This document shows, piece by piece, positions 34,750 through 43,279 of a DNA stretch of 64,000 nt. The notes under the pieces were generated by a model. The model was not told the origin of the DNA. It worked only from the letters and a program-made list of their open reading frames with translations, and made no database searches. Within the stretch, counting starts at the first letter, position 1, and each line of letters begins with the position of its first letter. Source of the stretch: a virus; the IMG/VR virus record IMGVR_UViG_3300031539_000005, positions 1 through 64,000 of that record; one strand, given 5' to 3'. The position numbers and the translations under genes were made by a program.

Positions 34750-35958
34750 ATGCCAACATATATCAGAGAAGAACATTTGAGATTTTTCGAGAGTCAGTAC
34801 GCTTACCTGTACCATCCTTTCCATTCTAATCTTTACTATCAATATATGGGTCCGATAATTGATGACAAGGGCTTTCATGTCAGCACGAATGTAAGGCTAT
34901 ATGGAGTTCGAAATTCTGATCGGATAACCGCAAATCATATAATCACTGGAACATTTAGGATCTCTTATTTTGCCTTTAGGGTAGGAGAAGAATATACTGC
35001 TTTTGGGCAAAGTTTAACTATGAATATGCTTTCTAATGGATTTCATGGAGATGGATATGCTATTTTTCACATGCTAAAAAAAGGGGTCAGAGGAATTAAG
35101 CCGACGGATGTAAGTATGGCTTTTGAAGAACTCTTCTTAGGAAGTAGACTTTGGGCATTAATGGTGATTGTAAGAATAGAAGAAGATCCAAGACTTAAAG
35201 CTATATCCATATCTAATTCGCTTACGGGATTACAAATCACATACATAAAACATGCTCCGACCACTATGAGAAGTGGACCATATACATACGTTTACCGTCC
35301 CGGAGAAAGAAGACCTGCATTTGATGATGCTTGCGATGTAGTTGTCAAAGACGTTTTCCCTAAGAACGAATTTGGAACATCCGGTGGAGATATTGGCATG
35401 TTAAGAGGAGGATGGGAAGCTGATAATCTTGGTTCTTACTATAATAGTGATACTCAATCAGTTCCAGTATCACTGTTTAAGACTGGAACGGCAAGAGAGT
35501 ACAATCAATTTGGATTTGGATTACCTTCTTTTAATCCCTTATGCGATCAGGATATATACATAATCGATTTTAATCCAATGCCTTCTACTGTCTATAGTGT
35601 GAGAGGGTATTACAATGATGCTAGACTATTACCTCCCGAATATCAAGTAAGACTCAGAAATAATCCAAAGGATCGACCAGAAAATTATCCAATTTTGATT
35701 GCTTATCAACAATTTGAAGTCGCTTATATGAAAGGTGGAAAGATAATTTCTCAAGAATATGTAGGGAATCATTATTATCATTATGGAATTCTTACAGAAA
35801 ATGAAGAACAGATCACTGCAATAGGGCAATATTCTGTCTATCGCATTGGGCAATGGGTTATTATTAACAAAGCGGAAAACGGAAATTGGTATATTAGCCC
35901 AACGTCTTATTTGTATTACCAAAACCAACTCGGGGATGGAAAGCCCCAGATAGGATAA
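34750..35958 (+). CDS. Tail tip protein, unknown, Tyr-rich
   Basis: 402 aa, very rich in Tyr, Phe and Gly; beta-rich throughout (YAYLYHPFHSNLYYQYMGP; GNHYYHYGILTENEEQI). No catalytic motif, coiled coil or membrane segment. Its place between module proteins and the spike gene suggests a receptor-binding or baseplate wedge subunit. Confidence 0.5.
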   Translation: MPTYIREEHLRFFESQYAYLYHPFHSNLYYQYMGPIIDDKGFHVSTNVRLYGVRNSDRITANHIITGTFRISYFAFRVGEEYTAFGQSLTMNMLSNGFHGDGYAIFHMLKKGVRGIKPTDVSMAFEELFLGSRLWALMVIVRIEEDPRLKAISISNSLTGLQITYIKHAPTTMRSGPYTYVYRPGERRPAFDDACDVVVKDVFPKNEFGTSGGDIGMLRGGWEADNLGSYYNSDTQSVPVSLFKTGTAREYNQFGFGLPSFNPLCDQDIYIIDFNPMPSTVYSVRGYYNDARLLPPEYQVRLRNNPKDRPENYPILIAYQQFEVAYMKGGKIISQEYVGNHYYHYGILTENEEQITAIGQYSVYRIGQWVIINKAENGNWYISPTSYLYYQNQLGDGKPQIG

Positions 35959-35963
35959 GAAGG

Positions 35964-37853
35964 ATGAGTCATTTTCAATATAGAGATATAGATCTAAATG
36001 CCGGAAATATAGTTCAAGGCAGAATTTCTAATATTGACTATGATCGTTTAACGGCTAGTGTCGATAGAATTGGACAAAATATTCCTATTCATTATCATTG
36101 TGCAGATTTTGAGCCAACAGGAATTATAGCTCCCTTCGATCAAATCTATCCGGATGAAAATGATATGCAGGGAGCTTACGCTTTTCGGGAAGGGGATATT
36201 GTCCTTGTTATGTATCGCAGGGCTGGAAATAGGATTCCTGTAATTATAGGTTTTCCTTCTGGAACAAGAGCTTGTGGAATTCAAGGAATATTCATTATCG
36301 ATCTTTACTTTCTTAGAGGGTATGCATACAGAATAGCCTGGGATGGAAGATCTGGTGATTATTTATGTGGAGTCGTTGATGAAGGTGGAAATGCAATTTC
36401 TTTTCCAGAAAAAGTAGAAATTGAAGATCTTGAAGCTCATTCTGTGACTGTGTTTCCTTCGGATGCTTGGATTTCAAAAAACTTAAAAGTTTCTGCTGAT
36501 AATAATTTGTGGAATCCAATAAGTGGTTCTAATTTTACTTGGAATCCTGAGCCAAACACTTACGATGAATCTGATAATGTAATAGCAGTTAATGGAATGA
36601 AATGGGCTCAGGATGTTGTGAGAGTCTCTAGTTCTGGCCTTCTTTCTCTCACAACAATGCCAAGTTGTGCTTATCCGCATACAACTGGTCATGACTATGG
36701 CGAAAGTGGTGCTATAGATGGAGTAATGAGACCGGTAGAACAAATTGATTATGATATTATTGTTATTGCAGGAGGGATGTCTGATATCTATCCTAATGTT
36801 CCGGGTTCTGGATCCATTACAATTTCATTTAATGCAAATGGAGATTCGGCAAGCGGAATAAGAGAATCAGAGGAATCTCTTGATGAATGTGAGGTTATGT
36901 TTATAAATGGTCTTGCAACTTGGGCTAGAGGAGCAGCGGCTACACTTTCAATTTCTTCTATTAATGCTAAGTTTTCATGGTGTTCTGGAGCTGATTATCC
37001 TCTGCATGGGGATTGTACTCCTTATATAAATTTTAAGGGATATGCTGTTACTAGATCTCTATATATCGAAGGAGGTTCCGAAAGTGAATATGATGGTTCA
37101 GGATGTGATCGTTTGGGAAATTCTTTATCTCAATCTTATAGATCTTTTGCAAAAGCGAAACTCTATGGTTCTGGAAACCCACCTCATAATGTTAGAGGCT
37201 ATTGGGCCATGTATGGAGAGGAGGGTCCATTTTTCTATCGTGATGATTGGGTTGGAGATTGGTATAATCAAGCATATACTTCAATTGAAGAAACTTCAGA
37301 AATGGTAGATGATTCCGAGGATGGCTATGATGCTTTTTATATGACAAGTCAGAGCTTGCAAGCTCAAAATGGAAGTTTGAGAAAGACATGTAATAGACTA
37401 AAGCGCTCAATTTCTCTAAGCCATTATGATAATGCAATGAATTATATTCATACAATGTTTACTGAACAAATGAGTCTTGGACTAATTAATCACGGAACTT
37501 GGGAGACAAGAGGAGCTAGAAGTAGTTATCAGCCTGGAGTTGCCAGTGTTATTACTTATACGAATTATTGGACAATGCCTTGTGCAAGGACGATTGGGGC
37601 CTTCAGTTCTATCTCTCTTATTCATATTGAAACTTGGACTCTTATGAGAAATCCGGGTTCTGCTCGTTCTTTCACTTATGGCTGTCATGTTCGGGTAGAG
37701 GAAACTGATTTATCAATAGATCCAAACAATGCTTCTAGAGAAACCGATATTGAGAATGCTATTAATTCTGTTTTTTCACTTGAAGCATCAGAAAGTCTTA
37801 ACGATGAAGATATGTTTCATATATCAGATGTTAAAATTTACGAAGCACTTTAA
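35964..37853 (+). CDS. Baseplate spike protein (gpV-like OB N-terminus)
   Basis: 629 aa. Residues about 14-105 form the OB domain of phage spikes: GNIVQGRISNIDYDRLTASVD, a polar loop, FREGDIVLVMYRRAGN and IPVIIGFPSGTRAC. The remainder is a long beta-rich, Ser/Tyr/Asn-rich region with SITISFNANGDSASG and helical stretches near 450-500, which could form a tip or receptor-binding domain. Last large gene of the tail module. Confidence 0.6.
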   Translation: MSHFQYRDIDLNAGNIVQGRISNIDYDRLTASVDRIGQNIPIHYHCADFEPTGIIAPFDQIYPDENDMQGAYAFREGDIVLVMYRRAGNRIPVIIGFPSGTRACGIQGIFIIDLYFLRGYAYRIAWDGRSGDYLCGVVDEGGNAISFPEKVEIEDLEAHSVTVFPSDAWISKNLKVSADNNLWNPISGSNFTWNPEPNTYDESDNVIAVNGMKWAQDVVRVSSSGLLSLTTMPSCAYPHTTGHDYGESGAIDGVMRPVEQIDYDIIVIAGGMSDIYPNVPGSGSITISFNANGDSASGIRESEESLDECEVMFINGLATWARGAAATLSISSINAKFSWCSGADYPLHGDCTPYINFKGYAVTRSLYIEGGSESEYDGSGCDRLGNSLSQSYRSFAKAKLYGSGNPPHNVRGYWAMYGEEGPFFYRDDWVGDWYNQAYTSIEETSEMVDDSEDGYDAFYMTSQSLQAQNGSLRKTCNRLKRSISLSHYDNAMNYIHTMFTEQMSLGLINHGTWETRGARSSYQPGVASVITYTNYWTMPCARTIGAFSSISLIHIETWTLMRNPGSARSFTYGCHVRVEETDLSIDPNNASRETDIENAINSVFSLEASESLNDEDMFHISDVKIYEAL

Positions 37854-37868
37854 TTAAAGGAGAAGAGG

Positions 37869-38210
37869 ATGACAGAAAAGTCAGAAGAAATTGTCATAGC
37901 AGAATCAGAAGAAACAAAGCTACTGAATGCTGATATGGCCTCGGTTGTATTTAGTAACTTAAAGCTTTTCATTAATGATTATATGAAAAGGTTTGATCCT
38001 ATCTTTAAGATTGTAGAAGATACAAAGCTAAATTTAGCAACTCTTTCTACTTTACTTTCTGAAAAGAAAGTGTTTAATTTAGAAGAATTTAAAGAATGCT
38101 TTGATAAAATTTACCAGTCTTTTGGGGTAGTTCTAGATGACGGAAGTATGAATGGAACAGTTATCCTTACTAAATATAATTGGGAAAGTGAAAGGAGCAC
38201 AGATAAATGA
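37869..38210 (+). CDS. Small protein paired with GT9 (cassette copy 1)
   Basis: 113 aa, RBS AAAGGAGAAGAGG. Helical middle and a distinctive end (EFKECFDKIYQ, VVLDDGSMNGTVILTKYNW) that parallels the end of the 54668 product (EFFAEFQEYELK, IVDATGNMTGTPIFSLYNF). Both genes lie immediately before a GT9 gene; here the overlap is ATGA-type (4 nt). A partner or regulator of the glycosyltransferase is inferred from this conserved pairing. Confidence 0.6.
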   Translation: MTEKSEEIVIAESEETKLLNADMASVVFSNLKLFINDYMKRFDPIFKIVEDTKLNLATLSTLLSEKKVFNLEEFKECFDKIYQSFGVVLDDGSMNGTVILTKYNWESERSTDK

Positions 38211-39328
38211 GAGTAGTTCAGATGGCAAAGGGCTGTGAAATTAAATCTGGCGACAGAGTAGTCGGGAATTTTGAAGAAGAAAAATTCTATATAATGTCAG
38301 ATGCTTTTCATGAACAGCTTACTATGATAACAGAAAATCTTTTTGGTCTTGAAATTCCCTTTAGGGAAGTTTACAGAGGCTATAATGGAGAGGATCTCAA
38401 CAACAAAAAGGTGATCATGTTAAGACATGGCGGCGGAGGAGATATTCTTTTTATGACTACTGGCATTAAGGAATTAAAGAGAAGATATCCAGAAGCTCAT
38501 TTTTCCATAGCAGTCGGGCAGCAATATTTAGGATTAGTCAAAAATGAACCTGAGATAGAAGCCATCTATGATTTGCCTTTGCTTTTAGATGTGTGGAACA
38601 ATTTTCACTACCATTTAATATTCGAAGGCATTATTGAAAACAATCCCGAGGCATCAAGAGTTAATGCTTATGATCTTTTTATGGACAAAATGCATTTGGA
38701 TTTAACTGGAGTTCCTGCTGAACACAAAATTCCCACCATCCATATAGCTCTCGCTGATCGGACCAAGTTCTTTCCTTCTATGAAAGATTACAATCTAGAA
38801 AGAACTCAGGTTGGAATTCAAGTTGAAGCCAGTAGTCCTATTCGTAATTACCCTCCGGCGAATTATATTGAAATATCCAGAGGACTGATTGAAAGAGGAT
38901 GTGATATATTTTTATTTGGCAGCGGTCAACAAACTTTAATCATTGAATCTTTAGTCAAGAAACTAGGTTCGCCACATGTTTTCCCCAAAATTTGTGAAAG
39001 TATTACTGAAGCTATAGTCGTTGCGAGCTATATGGACTATTTCATTGCTCCAGACTCGCTTTTCATCCATATAGCAGGAGCCTTTCAGATTCCAGTAATT
39101 GGAATTTATGGGCCATTTCATTCTGAATTAAGAATGAAATATTTTAAAAATGCTATAGGAATCGATTTAGAAACTGGATGCTCGCCATGTTTTCAACATG
39201 GTCACAGCCCATGTCTAAGAGGAAGTCCAAGTCCATGTTTTTCTTTAGTTAAACCAGAGATCGTTTTAATGGCATTTGATAAACTCAGAATAGAAGTAAA
39301 AGGAGAGAGGAATGAACAGAAAAGTTAG
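38207..39328 (+). CDS. GT9 family glycosyltransferase (heptosyltransferase-like)
   Basis: 373 aa. MLRHGGGGDILFMTTGIKELKRRYP is the GT9 acceptor-domain loop; VGIQVEASSPIRNYPP starts the donor domain; IFLFGSGQQ and IAPDSLFIHIAGAFQIPVIGIYG are the nucleotide-sugar motifs. The C-terminus has the Cys pattern CSPC...SPC...SPCF often present in this family. It lacks an intein, so it marks the uninterrupted form of the loop invaded at 1829. It resembles the product at 55010 throughout. GT9 enzymes usually add heptose or related sugars to glycolipids; the phage substrate is unknown. Confidence 0.85.
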   Translation: MRVVQMAKGCEIKSGDRVVGNFEEEKFYIMSDAFHEQLTMITENLFGLEIPFREVYRGYNGEDLNNKKVIMLRHGGGGDILFMTTGIKELKRRYPEAHFSIAVGQQYLGLVKNEPEIEAIYDLPLLLDVWNNFHYHLIFEGIIENNPEASRVNAYDLFMDKMHLDLTGVPAEHKIPTIHIALADRTKFFPSMKDYNLERTQVGIQVEASSPIRNYPPANYIEISRGLIERGCDIFLFGSGQQTLIIESLVKKLGSPHVFPKICESITEAIVVASYMDYFIAPDSLFIHIAGAFQIPVIGIYGPFHSELRMKYFKNAIGIDLETGCSPCFQHGHSPCLRGSPSPCFSLVKPEIVLMAFDKLRIEVKGERNEQKS

Positions 39329-40046
39329 CTTTATTATCGTTGCCTATGATAATCCTGATCATCTTGGGCGCACAGTAGAAACTATTCAATCCCATACGGA
39401 TTATCTGAACAAAGAGATTATTGTATCTCATAACAAATCCGACACCATTGCGGATGAGAAGATTAAAGAGTTGTTGACCGTCTGGAATTCTAATTGGGAC
39501 AATTTCAAGTTTGTGGTAAATGATGAAAATCTTTATCATGGTAAAGGATGTATGAATGGCTATGCCTTAATTGATCCTGAAACAGAATTTGTTGTTTTTT
39601 GCAATGATGATATCTTCATTCCTGCTAGTCAATCTGATTGGCTTGATAAGATGCTTGGGTTTATGGAAGAGCATCCCGAAGTGGCGACCCTTACTCCTTC
39701 TCTTTATTCTGCAAAAGAAACTCTTTACTGGTGTGGTAAGCAAGATCCATCTGCTCCATATCATGATTTTTTACATTTTCCCAAAGGCGATATCCGAATC
39801 CCGACGAGAGTTTTGGAAACTTGTTACAATAATTTTGCTGTTTTGTTGACTCGTAGGTTTTTGGTAGATGAAATTCCTATAGGTCAAAGCTGTCCCCACT
39901 ATGGTTCCGATAGCGAATTCTGTAACAGAATAAAAGAGAAATATCCTGTAATGATTCACATGGTCATTCCAGAGATAAAGTTGTATCATTACAATATATT
40001 CAATCTGCGAACCAATTACGGAAAGGATAATGTGGTGAAAGGATAG
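39312..40046 (+). CDS. GT2 family glycosyltransferase
   Basis: 244 aa, overlapping the GT9 gene by 17 nt. Standard GT2 start KVSFIIVAYDNPDHLGRTVETI, then VVFCNDDIFIP with the DD of the DxD region, and YGSDSEFCNRIKEKY as the late acceptor-side motif. No membrane segment, so a soluble cytoplasmic enzyme. Probably works with the neighbouring GT9. Confidence 0.8.
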   Translation: MNRKVSFIIVAYDNPDHLGRTVETIQSHTDYLNKEIIVSHNKSDTIADEKIKELLTVWNSNWDNFKFVVNDENLYHGKGCMNGYALIDPETEFVVFCNDDIFIPASQSDWLDKMLGFMEEHPEVATLTPSLYSAKETLYWCGKQDPSAPYHDFLHFPKGDIRIPTRVLETCYNNFAVLLTRRFLVDEIPIGQSCPHYGSDSEFCNRIKEKYPVMIHMVIPEIKLYHYNIFNLRTNYGKDNVVKG

Positions 40047-40050
40047 ACGC

Positions 40051-40632
40051 ATGACTCCTTCTCAGATTCGGAGATTGCAATATCTGACAGACAATATTAT
40101 CTATTGTAGAAAATGTGACAGACTAAGACTTAATGGAATAGCTATTCCGTATTGGAATCCTAAAAGTAAATATGTCATATTAGCTGAAGGTCCAGGAAGA
40201 AATGAAGTAGAGGATATGACTCCATTAGTTGGAGATGCTGGCAAATTGACTTTCAGAGAGATCCGGAAAATTATAGGATTAAAGCGTGAAGACTTTTTTC
40301 TAATTAATAGCGTTCAATGCAGACCTCTAACTCCAGAAGGAAGGAATGGAAAGCCTACTTTTGGCGAGATAGAAAATTGTAGTTTTTGGATAAATAAATA
40401 TCTAGAAACAATTAAGCCAAAGTATCTATTAGCTTTTGGAAATTATGCTATGGACTTTCTCTTTCGTGAAAATACTGGCATCGTAAGTAAATGCGGAACT
40501 CATAGATTATATGATCTATGTGGAAATAAAATTAATGTCTTTCCTTGTATTCATCCCGCTAATGTAATTTACAATCCAGAAAATATTGAACTCTTCAGAA
40601 AATCTCTAAGGAGATTTAGAAAGGAAATTTAG
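40051..40632 (+). CDS. Uracil-DNA glycosylase superfamily protein (family 4-like, Fe-S)
   Basis: 193 aa. CRKC at 19-22 plus two later Cys (NSVQCRP, IENCSFW) match the Fe-S ligands of family 4 UDGs. LAEGPGRNEVED and PLVGDAGKL correspond to the active-site and uracil-binding motifs, and FPCIHPAN is the C-terminal His motif. It could excise uracil or a modified base, or process base analogues in phage or host DNA. It is the only DNA-repair-type gene inside the sugar-enzyme island; the 4-nt gap to the GT2 gene implies co-transcription. Confidence 0.8.
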   Translation: MTPSQIRRLQYLTDNIIYCRKCDRLRLNGIAIPYWNPKSKYVILAEGPGRNEVEDMTPLVGDAGKLTFREIRKIIGLKREDFFLINSVQCRPLTPEGRNGKPTFGEIENCSFWINKYLETIKPKYLLAFGNYAMDFLFRENTGIVSKCGTHRLYDLCGNKINVFPCIHPANVIYNPENIELFRKSLRRFRKEI

Positions 40633-40634
40633 AA

Positions 40635-41645
40635 ATGACTACTATGAAATTCTATGATGTTGTGTTGTTTGCGAAGTATAATTTTCATTTATCTTGTTTA
40701 TCTCCAATCAGTGTGGAGCTTACCAAACTTGATATAGACCATCTACTCACCACAAAGCGCTATCAAATATATGATATGTGTACAGAGCATAACCGTAAGA
40801 TAAAGATCTTTGTTATGTCAGATGAATGGATTGACTTATTCAGGACTGCTGCTGAAATTATTATTACCACCGGACATTCTCTAGCAAGCAAGAATACAAC
40901 TTTCAATCAGCGTAATGTAAATGCTGATTATATCTGTGCTACAAGCGAATGGCAAAAAGAAGAATTCTCTATAAGAAGTATAAGGCCCCGAAAAGAAATT
41001 TGGACTACTGGTTATCCGGCAGCAGATAGGATTCTTCTAAAAAAATTGAATCCAAAGTCCAACTGGTCGAATTTATTTTATGATAATGGTAAAAAGAATA
41101 TTCTATTTGCTCCTACCTATAATAGAGATCTTAATTTCATGGATAACTTGGTTCAAAACCCTTTGATCTTTGAAAAATTACAAAAGTATAATGTAGCTTT
41201 CAAGTTACATCCGGTATTGATTAAGAAATATCCCGAATATGAATCATTTCTTCTAGATATAGTTCATAAATGGTCTAATGTTTTTTGGGATCAAAATAGT
41301 CATGGTGATATAAGTGATGCTATTCTCTGGGCAGATACTATTGTAGGCGATTGTAGTGGAGCACTCTTCTTGAGCCTTGCAAAAAATATTCCTATTGTAG
41401 CATTCAATAATCCGAGAAAGGCAGAAAGTCCCTATTTTGATCCTATCGGCCCCGAGTGGATTTTCAGAGATGAGTATGCCTATACCATTGACGATATGGA
41501 AAATCTGTTCGGTACTCTGGAAGAAATCTTCAATATAGACTGGAAGAACAAAAGGAGAGAAGGAGTAAGGAATACAGTTTTTGGAAATTCAATAGATGGT
41601 CTCTCAGCTATGAGAATTGCAAGAAATATTAGAGCTCTTCTATAA
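40635..41645 (+). CDS. CDP-glycerol:poly(glycerophosphate) transferase-like protein
   Basis: 336 aa. Features match the C-terminal domain of TagB/TagF-type enzymes: WTTGYPAADRIL, NILFAPTYNRDLNF, VAFKLHPVL, and DTIVGDCSGALFLSLAKNIPIVAF. These enzymes transfer glycerol- or polyol-phosphate from a CDP-activated donor. The TagD-like nucleotidyltransferase at 44224 could provide that donor, which would give the phage a two-step teichoic-acid-like decoration path. No signal peptide or membrane segment. Confidence 0.75.
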   Translation: MTTMKFYDVVLFAKYNFHLSCLSPISVELTKLDIDHLLTTKRYQIYDMCTEHNRKIKIFVMSDEWIDLFRTAAEIIITTGHSLASKNTTFNQRNVNADYICATSEWQKEEFSIRSIRPRKEIWTTGYPAADRILLKKLNPKSNWSNLFYDNGKKNILFAPTYNRDLNFMDNLVQNPLIFEKLQKYNVAFKLHPVLIKKYPEYESFLLDIVHKWSNVFWDQNSHGDISDAILWADTIVGDCSGALFLSLAKNIPIVAFNNPRKAESPYFDPIGPEWIFRDEYAYTIDDMENLFGTLEEIFNIDWKNKRREGVRNTVFGNSIDGLSAMRIARNIRALL

Positions 41646-41656
41646 GGAGGAATGAT

Positions 41657-41791
41657 ATGTTTAGTAGCCAGAAAGGAAATACCAGAGGACCTACTCGAAA
41701 GGGGGGGAAGTCCATGAAGCCAATCGGACCACCTAAGAACGCCCCTGGGAATAAGCCTTCTAAGGGGAAAGAAAAAGAGGAAAAGAAGTAG
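41657..41791 (+). CDS. Small basic Gly/Pro/Lys-rich protein
   Basis: 44 aa starting MFSSQKGNTRGPTRKGGKS, RBS AAGGAGG 5 nt upstream. Rich in Lys, Gly and Pro, ending in alternating Lys/Glu; likely disordered and nucleic-acid-binding or a virion-associated peptide. Too short for family assignment, but the ribosome site and clean frame support it. Confidence 0.5.
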   Translation: MFSSQKGNTRGPTRKGGKSMKPIGPPKNAPGNKPSKGKEKEEKK

Positions 41792-42323
41792 ACTTCTTGT
41801 TGTCTCTTCTTATTTCTTATGTATTTTCTTTTAGTTTCTGATATATATAGTCGAAATTTCTTTAATTCAGAATTAGAGAGAAGCTTGATTGAATCTGAAT
41901 TACGGTTATAGCTAAAAAAACAGTAACTCTAAAAGTTATCTAATTTATATAACATATATATAAAAATTCTCTCTTATCTCTTATCGAATTTTTATATATT
42001 AGTTTAACAAACTAGCTTACCTCTTTAAGAGTTTCTATGTCGTTCTCTTTAAAGTTTTCTTTATCTATAACCAGAAAAATTCTGAATCCCGACGTCTGAC
42101 GAGGATTAGAAATAAATATTAAGGACAGTTCACGAACGTAAATTTGGCAATCTGAACCCCCTAAAAAAGCCCATGTATCCGGTTAAAGTTTCGATTATGC
42201 CCCTTTTTTTAGTATGAGTCCTGACATGCAGATAAGAATAAATGTGAATATTAAGGACAGTTCCTTGAATTTAATTCTAAAAACTAAACTTTTAAAAACT
42301 GAAATTTTGAGGAGGTAAAGGAA
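41792..42323 (+). other. 532-nt non-coding region with repeats and structure
   Basis: No open frame with a ribosome site. The first half is very AT-rich. Two copies of a 17-nt direct repeat (42115, 42247) flank a segment in which CTAAAAAAG (about 42161) can pair with CTTTTTTTAG (about 42203-42212). The end carries the RBS TGAGGAGG of the next gene. A regulatory RNA, promoter region or origin-like element is possible; none is established. Not a tRNA. Confidence 0.5.
42115..42263 (+). repeat. Direct repeat pair AATATTAAGGACAGTTC
   Basis: Exact 17-nt copies at 42115-42131 and 42247-42263, spaced 132 nt, each preceded by AATAAAT-like sequence. I did not see it elsewhere in the window. Could be a protein-binding site or the ends of a small inserted element. 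Confidence 0.7.
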
Positions 42324-42896
42324 ATGAAATCTTTTATATCAGGTGATGTTCTTGGTCTTTCCGATCAGAAACAATGTGTTTTTGTAATCATAAATGAGGA
42401 ACTCGTGGGATATATCCCTTCATCAATCTTTTATCTTAAGGTAAGAGATGATGAACTTCTTCCTCCTACTTCTAAAAATCAGGAAGAATTTATTAAATAT
42501 AAGAATTTTGGAGGAGTCATTCCTGAAGGATTAGTTATATCAGGAAATGTTAGGTCAACGATAGATCTAAAAAAGATGATGAGGGATACTCTACAAGAAG
42601 AAAAGAAAGAAGAAGAAGTTATTCAGGTTGTTGTTCCAGAAAAAGTTATTGTAGATACTCCAAAAGAAGTTGAGATAGAACCTATACAAGAAGTTGACTT
42701 AGTCATTCCGGAAAGAGATTCCAAAATTAAGCCTGAAGCTCCTATTGAAATCATTCCTGAAGCCCCTATTGAAATTGTTCCGCATCATACTATTTCAACA
42801 CACGAAAAAAAAACAAAAGAATCAAAAAAGATTAAAAAAGCTAGACTGAAGTCCCAAAAAATATCTGAAGAAAGAGAAACTAAGTTTAGAAAATAG
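42324..42896 (+). CDS. Unknown protein with EAPIEI repeats
   Basis: 190 aa, strong RBS GAGGAGG. The first 75 residues look folded (CVFVIINEELVGYIPSSIFYL). A charged, Glu/Val/Pro-rich middle contains a tandem PEAPIEIIPEAPIEIVP unit. The end is a Lys-rich helix. The low-complexity half is probably extended. First gene of the downstream part of the sugar-enzyme island; no family is recognised. Confidence 0.55.
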   Translation: MKSFISGDVLGLSDQKQCVFVIINEELVGYIPSSIFYLKVRDDELLPPTSKNQEEFIKYKNFGGVIPEGLVISGNVRSTIDLKKMMRDTLQEEKKEEEVIQVVVPEKVIVDTPKEVEIEPIQEVDLVIPERDSKIKPEAPIEIIPEAPIEIVPHHTISTHEKKTKESKKIKKARLKSQKISEERETKFRK

Positions 42897-42947
42897 AAAT
42901 TAGTATTATTGGGTAGTGGCAAACTAAAAAATAACTTATCTATCAAA

Positions 42948-43279
42948 ATGTCAAAAGCTACCAAAAAAAAATGTAAATGTGGCGAAACCACTTATACTCA
43001 AAGTGGTATTTGCAAAAAATGTCAACCTCCTAAAAGTAAAAAAAAATACTTGAACTTGAGCCTGAAGCAGAAATAAATAATTTTGAACAAATACTCCTAG
43101 AAGTAAATCTTACAAATAAACCAAATGTCTTAAAGGCTTTAGAACAAATTGCTAATCGGGATATAAGAACAGTGGAAGAACAAGCTTTGTATTATATTAT
43201 CTCTTGTTTAAAAGATGAAGTAGATGTGCGCTTGCTCTTAAATAATAAAGATAAATCTCTAAAAGGAGAAAAGTCATGA
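42948..43279 (+). CDS. Zinc-ribbon protein split by a -1 shift at an A9 run
   Basis: The frame from ATG 42948 reads MSKATKKKCKCGETTYTQSG, then CKKCQPPKSKKK, and stops at 43076. The -1 frame opens at 43040, within the A9 run 43038-43046, and continues ILELEPEAEINN... to a TGA at 43277 that overlaps the next ATG (ATGA). The second frame has no early start codon, so the two are best read as one protein of about 110 residues made by -1 slippage on A-AAA-AAA or disrupted by an indel. Zinc site C-x-C / C-x2-C in front, acidic helical region behind. No Shine-Dalgarno was seen at 42948. Confidence 0.5.

Noticed and set aside
42150-42210. tRNA-like look (GGCA...TTCGATT...TGCC) in the non-coding region
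   Set aside because: No 7-bp acceptor stem, no anticodon arm and no paired T-arm could be drawn.
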